A DNA stretch of 64,000 nt. Source: Paramacrobiotus metropolitanus. Lineage: Eukaryota; Tardigrada; Eutardigrada; Parachela; Macrobiotidae. The translations under genes and the position numbers were made by a program. Under the pieces are notes generated by a model that searched no databases, was not told the origin of the DNA, and was given only the letters and a program-made list of their open reading frames with translations. Below are positions 55,358 to 64,000 of the stretch, one piece after another (the stretch's first letter is position 1; every line of letters begins with the position of its first letter). The stretch covers positions 620,001-684,000 of the forward strand of contig NW_026570225.1 of the NCBI RefSeq assembly GCF_019649055.1. The letters run 5' to 3'.

Positions 55358-56752
55358 TATGGAAACTCGTGTTGTCTTGCAAAATGAACGAAGCAGGAGC
55401 AAAAATGAACAGGCTCACGTCGTTAGTATGACTTAGTAACTGAGTAACACAACAAGTCCACTGTCCCGATCCAAACAATCCAATTTACAAGGCAAATAAG
55501 TAAATACCCCACTTTACAGCTGATCCGTATTCACATTCAGATCAGAATCACTGATCACAGTTCACAGCATGGATCTTCTATTATCATTAATTTGTCGCAT
55601 TCGCTGACTCACAACTGTTTCGAAGCACTAGCAGAATTTCGAAGACAAGCGTCCAAGTCTTGTATCACATCCCCACTGTTACGTAACAATAACAATATCA
55701 CCGAACATTCAAATTTCAGGTCCGTCAACTAAATAAGAACTCACGAGTTACCACTTGATTATCTCACGGAAAAACTAATCGTGCAAGAAAGCGAGCAGGA
55801 ACGTACAGCGAACCATTAAAATTAATTAAAAATAATCTGTAGAGTATAGACCCAGGGTAATATAGATATTAATAACTAATCTCAATCAAGAAATAAAACA
55901 CTTCATAGAACCAGTCTGTGGCCCTGATAGAACTACTTATATTATTATCGAAACTTTAGAAGCGAATAAAAAAATTTCGTAATAATAATATTAATAATTC
56001 ATACAATGCAATTACCTAGCCGTGAGTCATTCATTCGCCGGAAACGATTCGCCGCCCAAAGTTGAGAACTTGAGACTGGCAGTCTGGCACTAGCAGAATG
56101 GCGATTTACTGTACTGTATGTACTATGTAATACTGCACCTACTTTACTATCGCACGTCAGGTCGTCAAAAGAACCGCCTACTGGCTTATGTATTACCATC
56201 CTGTAAAACTGTGCACTTCTCAAATTCCATTGTCACAGTAATTTTAAAAATAATCAAACTTTATGGTCAAGTATTTTGTTCTTCAATTGGTGCATGTTAA
56301 ATCTATGTATCTGCCGAATAATATATACTTGTAAATTTGTAATAATATTAATAATTTATACACGGGTCAGCACGGCACACATTGGCATGCCCCGGAAGCG
56401 TTTAAGCCTTTAAGGGCGGTACAATATGAGTCACACACGTACGCTTGCTTTGGGTGAATGGCCCGCAAGCAGAAACGCAGAATGGCAAGTTGGAAGTTGT
56501 CTACCCGGTCCTCACCGTTGTTACTTTGAATAGCTTGATTATTGTTGCCGATTTAGTTCTACAGCACCAAAAATATTTTGCTCCTACAGATTCCGAATAA
56601 ACACGTATTCTGAATGGCTTCTTGAAGTGAATCATGAGCGAAAAACACAAGGATCGGGAAGATATACAATCATTCTTTTGAAGATCGGCTGCCGATCGAC
56701 TGATATTGCCGTCGATATTTATTCGATAAAATTCACCAGCTCCATAACAATA
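55358..56752. other. Divergent region between TMEM41B and the winged-helix gene
   Basis: About 1.4 kb of AT-rich sequence separating two start codons on opposite strands. Both promoters should lie here. No open frame or repeat is convincing. Confidence 0.35.
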
Positions 56753-59700
56753 ATGTCTGCTAAAGTTGTATCGAATGGCAATGGGCAGCGACCTACTGAG
56801 GACGGTAAGCACCTTTCCTCCGATACTTGTTTTTCTTACATGAATTGAGTTTTATGGATAAAACTGCGAAAAAATTATGACTGGTGCACTTACGTTCTAT
56901 GTTCCTGGTGTTTTTACGTTTTATGTTCCTGGAAAATGGAAACCGAATTTCGTTTTCGTGATTATTAATTTATTTTGTCACATCGGTAGTCGGTACGAGT
57001 ATAATGTTCGTTACGTTTACCATGGTGGTTTTACTTCACTGTCAACTTTGTTGACGCTGCCATCGCTTTAATTGGTACTTACGCACTACAGTTTTAAAAA
57101 AATTCATAATTTTGTATATGAAAGTTTCTGCTTGGCATGAATCGAGACATGTTAAAATTAATTTAACAAAATATTCATCAAGTTTTTTAACGTGTCGAAA
57201 CTGAAGGAGATGGTTTTGATCTCGAGTTAACATTTGAACGCGTTTTGTTAATTGTTCTGGCTAAGGTTTTGGTTTCTTTGAAGAATCTTCGATGACGTGC
57301 ATAGAATTCCCTTTAATATCGTTTTACATTGTGTTCAATGATGTACGCGGTAATTTACAGTTATTAGGTTATTAAGCTCCTCGTAATCAGTTCCTATAGT
57401 CCGCAAGTTTTCGTCTTTCTTTGTGTATTAAAAATAAGTACGTTAGGACTGCATGATCAGTAATAATATTGCATGATTTATTTTTCAACTTGCGACGGCT
57501 TATGATAAAGTCACGCATGCTAGACGATGATGGTAATGCAAAAAAATTTGTTTTTGTTTCTTAGCCTCAATCGAATTCTTCATTTCTTTTAACAAGTAAG
57601 CGTAGCCGATATACTGTTATTACTGTAGCTGCTTCTATAGCTAGTATGGCATACAGTCAACAGAATTGGTTGAATTAATTTGCATGTCGCCAGTCCAACC
57701 CAGCACAATGAGCTGGCTTACTGAAACTGATATGGTTGAGAAATCATGGCCCGGTTTATCAGATATCGAAATCAGTTGTGCAATATTTTATTAGTTTATG
57801 TCATTAATTTTAGCACCGTTCCTCGCACGGTATTTGGCAGAAGAACTGCAACGATCAAGCAGAAGGAAATTTGAATGATTTCCTACCGGAAGCTCCTTTT
57901 TGTGCACTATTCTGGTGAACTACTGTGAAGAGTGAACTTCTGTGACGAAATTGTTTTGGCGTCGAAAAATACAATAAGTAGAGATAATTTTCGACGAAAA
58001 TTATTCGTTGGATGGGAAGGTTAAAAACAACCAACTGCCTTGGTTAAAAATACTGACTTCCTGTATATTAGGCAATTTTATGTAAATATAGAATAGCTTA
58101 TTCGACTGGGAAATTGTTATTCAAATTTCAAATCTAAAAAATATTTGCTTAGCGGCCAGAAAATGGAAGTGTTGACTGTTGAGCATAATATTCTTGACGT
58201 TGCCAGTTCAAGTTTATGCGCTTTGAACGTTAAATTTACGGCGCATGTGCACACATTTTCTTTTCCCGCAAAAGCTTAAATGCGCCAACGGCTTTTCTTG
58301 CTGATTTCTTATCGACGCTGGAAGATTTGTAGTCCATTACTGCGCTTTTTATTGCTTCATGCCCGCAAAGCCTGTTACGAGATAAAAGTAAGTACGGTAC
58401 TTACTTAGAACGAGTACAGCTCTCTTTTCCACTTGTTCATATGTATTTAACTGTTACTGTGTTGGAGTGAGATGTCTGTAGGGTTGCAACTTGCTAATTA
58501 TTTAAATCCCTTAGAAAATAGTAAATGGTCATTAGAAGAAACCAAGATAATAAAAAGATGCTCTAATAATAAGCTTTTAAGAACTTTTTGATCAAAGTTT
58601 TGATTACGGATATTTTTCGAAGTTTCCTTTTTTACTGATCGTGAATACGAAGTTCCAAACATGCGCGCACACCGGTACTTGAAATATATACATGGACAGT
58701 TGTATACATTTATTCTGTTGGCACAAATTTTTTTTGGTTGCTTACAAGTTAAAATTGATGTTCTGATTGTAACGGTACGAAACTCAGAACTACGAAGTCG
58801 GAATGCAGAGTTGTTATCTGTGTTGCCTATGGAAAACTAGGTAAATGTTAGGACGTTTTCTTGCATTATTTCTGTTTGCTCTTATTCCGCTTAAATACAG
58901 TGCAAACTACAAAGACTAACTTGAGATTGTTGTGCAGTTGTACCTGCAGTCTTTTTGCGCCGTTAGTGGTCATTAGTTTACACAAGGATTGGATGTTTGT
59001 TTTCCGTGTAGATAAGCGATAAAAAATTGTACGCCGATTGTCTGACACCTGTAGACTTTCGGTGATGCATATTTATTGAATTGTCGTGCTTGCTACAAGC
59101 TGTAGCACATGCATATTCACCCAGGCCTGCATTTTCCAACCTGCTTTATTGTTGCTGTTGAAGCGTAGCGGAGAGTGATTTAATTGCCGGAATTTGTCAT
59201 CGTTTTTTCTTTCTGCTGGGCCGTCGCAGTCGATCTATGCTGAATCGGAAAAATGTGTAGCTTATTCATAATGGTATGTGACAAAAGTGCTTGTAGTGCT
59301 GCTGGGAGATGAAACATGAGAAGAAGCTGTCCTACGGTCATTCTTGCACACCGCTGGCGTTTTCTTAATGAACCTAAAACGCTCTTCAGTTTGTTTTCCT
59401 ACATTCAGGGTCGTTAATCTTGTCAGCAGCGCATGGTGTTGCTGGTCAAGTCGTTTAAAACATATCAACAAGCCATGTAAAATAATAATGCAATTCTCTT
59501 GTAAGACATGCTCTGTCAATTTTGAGCGGATTTTCGTCAACTAGTAACGGAAGGCCCTGTACGCATTATTTTATGAATGTGTAGGGTACTTAAAATTCGT
59601 TAGGTGGACAGTGCGCACTTTTTTTTCTGAAGTACCGGTATCTGTAAGACGGCATCTAAAAGAATAATGCCAAACAGCATAAAGCTGGAATTCAAACACC

Positions 59701-62700
59701 ATGGGTTAGTAAATACACAGAGATGTATGGACAATATAATTCTGTACGTTCAATAACGAGCTAACAATGTCATATTTTATTCGAACAATAATTTTTCAAA
59801 ATGTAAGTCCAGTGCAGACATAAAAAAAGTCTGGGCCCGGAGTCTGTTACTAAACTGAGATTCGGCATTCGACTACAGTACTTTTCTACCATGTGTGTTA
59901 ATATCAAATTTATAGCGGAAAATTTACTATGGATTTGGAATTTATTTGCACACAAAGAATTAGATAGCTTATGAAATAGTGTGGCGACGTGACAGTGGAG
60001 TGAGTGCCTACTCTAGAAACTGAAATCATTTTGGTTAGGTAATTCCTGTCAGATTGGCCATTCAAAAAAAAACAATTAATGTTCTGTTGTGACAAAAAAA
60101 CATTAACCGACTCATTTAGCAACACAGCTGAATTCGAAAAATTTGGCATTCGTGTACGCATGCCAAGATGTTGAGCATGCAGTTCGCAGCCGAAGTATGG
60201 GCGATTTGACTGCGCATCGGCACTTCAGAAAATTGCCCGTAAATTGGCACATAATGTATCAGCGGTGAGAAAAGTTGCCAGTGGCCGGCACACTGGTTGA
60301 ACCGGAAGCTGTAAAGAGGATTGTCAGGAGCTGTATATCGGTTATGATAATATATCTAATGATTAATCCCGTCAGTTGTCAGCAGCGTGATTTGGCCCAG
60401 TAGCCTCGTTTGACTGTGAGTCTGCGACGAGTGACGTATACGTTGGCTTGATGAATGACGTTTCACGTTTTACAGCCGGGACCATGGAGAAAGTGATCCT
60501 AACGCCCATCGCCAAAGGCGACGACTGGACCATCCTCCAGCTGGAGCGGAAGCGCATCGAACCGCAGAATCTGGAAGGGGCTTTTGTCGCGGGGGGCACA
60601 CACAAAGGCCTGGTTGTCAATCGGCAGTTGTCCAATGGTAAGAGCAAAGATGGGAGCCCTCTTGTGGTTCATAAGATCGTGTGGTGCGCATGTTGAGGAA
60701 ATGATGAGTTGTTGTCGTGCACCGCTCGCTGCAGATAGCTGGCTTTCTTAGCGAGTTTGCATTGACCGTACCGAATGTGGGTCAGTGTACGATTAATATT
60801 TAAAGAGAAATCGATTCCATATTGGTTGTGTATTTGCTTGGAGATGCGTGTTGGGGATCGGCCAGCCGTTAAATCTGTCAGTATTAGTATGCTAATTTTA
60901 TTGGAGATTGCAGTGTGCTGTCGGCTTCCTGACCGTGAACACTGAACATGCGACTGCTCGAAAAGTTAACCCTCAAAAAGAAAAATAGGGATTAAGAGAT
61001 TGCGATGCACTGGATTTATGCAGTTCATGTCGCCAAATCCTAATCTTGTCTTAATTAGAAATAATCATGTTGGAATTACTGAAGAGTACTATAAAAACAT
61101 TTAGATGGTAAATTAATAGGTTTTGAATTTGATAAAACAATTTTCTTTCCTTACTGCTTGGAAAATCGTGACAAATCGCTCTCCTTTCTTCGGCATATTC
61201 ACTCATTATTATTATCCAGATAACAGAAAGCATTTGTAAAACTGTAACCATTTTCGTTTTACTATCAATCCCTTAAATTTCCCATTGAATCCCTTAAATT
61301 TCACGTTAAAGTTATGTGATATTATGTTTAATGCATATGACTTCAACAAATTGTGTTGACTGTACAGTTGACAGTTTGTACTTTGTATTACTGTACCGTT
61401 ATCGGCTTTTGAATTTTATTGTTTTTTATGATTTTGATTGGCGTTTTGTAGCTGCTGATTATGGCGATCACTTGCCGTGCCAGGTTCAGCTGGACTTCAA
61501 TGTCTTTCTCGTGGATCAGAAGACCAGTAAGCATTCGATGGAGAAGCGTCTTCTCCGGTTCTGGTTCAAGCCGGAAGTGGATCCGGAGCGACAGATGTGG
61601 CTAGCTCAAGAGTATTTCAAAGAGCTGGTCAATCCGGAGACCTTCCCACGGGGTATGACCGCAACTTTTGTTCTCATCACTTAATACTGACCGAGCTTGA
61701 CTTTTCGAGTGGTTCCGTTTGAACATCTTTAACATCTTTGTCTTGACGTCATTGTTGTTGCGGTTAGACTATGTGGGCTTCATTACCCGGTTGATGAAAC
61801 TAATGCAGAAAACCTATACGACCATCTCGTGTCTGAAGATCCATCTAAAACAATTGCCGCCGCCATCTGTGCCACCGAAGCCGCCGAGTTGGCGTAAGCT
61901 ATCTGTATATCTGTTGGGCATGTGTCTCCGGAGACAAATTACTAGAGTGTACTATGCATTGTCACGCATCGCGAGCGGTGTTGAATGGCTGGTGTCGCTC
62001 TTGTTGCAGCTGGCGCGGAAACCGATAGCAATCGCATTGAGATTCTGACGGAAGAGTCGTTGTTGGAAATGATTGAGCGTGCCTTCCCTAACGGTCTCGC
62101 TTTCAAAGATATAGCCAAGTTAGTAACGTATTGTATTTGGCCGTTCGTATTGTATTTGGCCGTTATTATTCTTTAAAATAAGTCACGATAATCGTGCCAG
62201 CTGATTTTATATACCGTAACAGTTTTTTCGAAAGATTTTGTAAATTATTTCACACCATTTGATTAGGTTTTAGATTTACATGGTTTTATTAGAAGAGGTA
62301 TTGTAGGCAGTGACTAAACGAGACCCCCATCGACCTCGGGACTTTTTTTTAGAGAAATCTGACCTCGGGATAATTTTCAGCGCATTTTTCTGATTTAGAA
62401 ACCGTTTTTCAAAATTTTTTTCGGAAGAAAAAATTTCTGACTGCCGGGGCCCCAAACGCCCCTCAAATACGTTGGGCGGCTGCAATGGCGCCACAAAAAA
62501 AATGTTCTATTTTTGCGTTTTAAACACTTTTTCTAGGTAAATCGATATCGCTGATTCTGAATATGTTGCCAGAAAAATTGTGTTAGTTATATGAAGGAAG
62601 AATTTAAAGTTTGAAATTTTTGGACAAATTTCGCAAAATTTTGTTTTTATCGAAAAAAGTTATTTTCTTCGAATTAAACTATTTTTCTGATAGCATATTC

Positions 62701-64000
62701 AGAATCAGCGATATCGATTTATCTAGAAAAAGTGTTTAAAACGCAAAAATAAAACATTTTTTCGTGGCGCCATTGCAGCCGCCCAACGTATTTGAGGGGC
62801 GTTTGGGGCCCCGGCAGTCAGAAATTTATTCTTCCGAAAAAGTTTTTGAAAAATGGTTTCTATATCAGAAAAATGCGCTGAAAATTATCCCGAGGTCAGA
62901 TTCGCTCTAAAAAAAAGTCCCGAGGTCGATGGGGGTCTCGTTTAGTCACTGATTGTAGGTATCTCAACGATATTATTTTTGGCGTGCTTTACAGTTGAAC
63001 AAATATTTGTGCACCAGGCAGGACCTCATATTTAAATGGACTGGTCTGCTTTCTAATTTAAACTGATATTGTGTTACTGATAATGTTTGTTCTATCGGCC
63101 ATACAGTGCGTACTTGTGCATAGACAACAGGGGAAACACTTTCGCACGTAACAGTTGTTACCGAATATCGCCGAACGCGAAGATCTCTTCGACAAAATTA
63201 ATTATAAATATTTGTATCCAAACATGAATGGACAATGAATAATTTATATGTATGTACGTGCAAAAATGGCATTAAACAGATGCAAGTACTGGGAATTGAA
63301 ATGGAGCAATTTGAAGAGATGTATTATTTCCTTCGTTGCAGGTGCACTCTGAGCAGTGAATCGGACATACACGAGTTGTTGATGGTTCTCGCTCAGAAAG
63401 GCCTCATTAAGCAGCTGGACAATGGTACATGGATTCGTTGGTCAGCGCCTAGAGAGGCGGAATCTTCCTTGGGACAGGAAGCCCAGACTACCTTTACCAT
63501 TACCAAACATATGCCCAGTCTGCAGCCATGGGAACAACCTACCATTGCGGTGATTACAGCGCTGTTCTGCGAAAAGCTGGCAGTGGATGCCATGATGGAC
63601 AACAAGGAGACCTTTGTGCGCTACCAAACCCAGGGGGAGGGCACCGTGTATACGCTGGGAAACATCGGCCCCCATCGGATTGTGTCCACAAAACTGCCGG
63701 CTGTCGGGCATGACCGGTATGTTCGTTCAAATATAAAAATATTAGATTTATAAATTGTGTAATTTTCTTACTTTTGTCGAGGGGCTTCGAACATTATTAG
63801 TGCTGTTTCGAATGGATTGTTGTTGCGTTTTTAGGGCGGCAATAATTGCTGCTGGAAATACCACTACACGGCTGCTGGGAATTTTCCAGCGCGTAGAATA
63901 TGTCTTCGTCGTGGGTGTTGGCGGTGCGGTGCCGCATTTTACTTCCTATCAGAAGCATGTCCGATTAGGTGACGTGGTCGCCAGTGCGCCTTCGGGAGCG
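56753..64000 (+). CDS. Winged-helix / nucleoside-phosphorylase-like protein, 3' end missing
   Basis: The gene appears to join a winged-helix-type region to a PNP/UDP-phosphorylase-like fold. I know of similar uncharacterised invertebrate proteins but no symbol. Exons: 56753-56804, 60476-60637, 61452-61652, 61768-61893, 62010-62118, 63342-63716 and 63835 to the window end. All have GT-AG borders and compatible phases. Exon 2 (MEKVILTPIAKGDDWTILQL) may itself hold the start, at 60484, if the small first exon is not used. Exons 5-6 give a helix-turn-helix-like stretch (SLLEMIERAFPNGLAFKDIA, then IHELLMVLAQKGLIKQLDNG). Exons 6-7 give PTIAVITALFCEKLAVDAM, VYTLGNIGPHRIV, GNTTTRLLGIF and VVGVGGAVPHF plus VRLGDVVAS, as in phosphorylase-superfamily proteins. 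Exon 4 has a frame conflict, reported separately. Whether the fold is catalytic cannot be judged from this part. Confidence 0.68.
56805..60475 (+). other. Large first intron of the winged-helix gene
   Basis: About 3.7 kb between a phase-1 donor (gtaagc) and acceptor (tttacag). It is AT-rich, and open frames on both strands are short and unrecognised. It is far longer than other introns in the window, so regulatory sequence or an unseen gene is possible. If translation starts at 60484, this is upstream sequence. Confidence 0.4.
62300..62959. mobile_element. hAT-like MITE with 8-bp target-site duplication
   Basis: The element spans 62308-62951 (644 bp) and is flanked by identical 8-bp ATTGTAGG at 62300-62307 and 62952-62959. 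It is an almost complete palindrome. The left arm opens CAGTGACTAAACGAGACCCC and the right arm is its reverse complement, with arms of roughly 270 bp around a loop of about 100 bp. Tracts include GGGGCCCCAAACGCCCCTC and ATCGATATCGCTGATTC. Eight-bp duplications and a CAG start are typical of hAT transposons; P elements also make 8-bp duplications. No transposase is encoded. It sits in the intron between the 62010-62118 and 63342-63716 exons. Confidence 0.9.

Noticed and set aside
55358-55402. Upstream extension of the TMEM41B open frame
   Set aside because: The apparent start there is a TTG codon, not ATG; the first ATG is at 55357.

Overview
The window is nuclear DNA of an invertebrate animal. 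Genes are split into many short exons with GT-AG introns (most 55 to 500 nt), spacing is compact, and the recognisable proteins are ordinary metazoan housekeeping proteins. The group cannot be fixed from the sequence. A small-genome ecdysozoan such as a tardigrade or another arthropod relative would fit, but that is inference. I see no bacterial, organellar or viral segment.

Layout from left to right: OTUB1-type deubiquitinase (5' end cut by the window edge, to 1796); a decayed retroelement piece on the minus strand (about 2442-2996); a 5S rRNA-derived pseudogene (3164-3270); CCT6, the chaperonin zeta subunit (3750-7081); a three-copy foldback element (8044-9649); two tandem minus-strand genes for related unknown multi-pass membrane proteins (11789-10375 and 15414-14065); a 5'-truncated retroelement fragment (16292-17086); a palindromic-ended repeat (18238-19293); SPPL3 intramembrane protease (20966-25177); an SLC5 sodium/sugar cotransporter (27114-31387); HYPK on the minus strand (32539-31782), divergent from the cytoplasmic dynein heavy chain gene DYNC1H1 (33118-52205, 37 coding exons, about 4,708 aa); intronless TIMM10 (53131-53418); TMEM41B on the minus strand (55357-54018); and a winged-helix plus nucleoside-phosphorylase-like gene (56753 to beyond the right edge) with a hAT-like MITE in one intron.

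The exon models for CCT6, SPPL3, SLC5, HYPK, DYNC1H1 and TMEM41B were assembled by hand. In each, every intron has GT-AG ends, exon phases join without a stop, and the summed length is a multiple of three and close to the family norm. The genes do not form a pathway or operon. They are neighbours in a euchromatic region whose gaps hold mobile-element debris.

I did not find a clear new multi-gene system. The least explained coding content is the pair of paralogous membrane proteins at 10.4-15.4 kb and the winged-helix/phosphorylase gene at the right edge. The clearest non-coding structures are the MITE with 8-bp target duplications, the foldback cluster, and a retroelement copy whose 5' end carries a snap-back hairpin.
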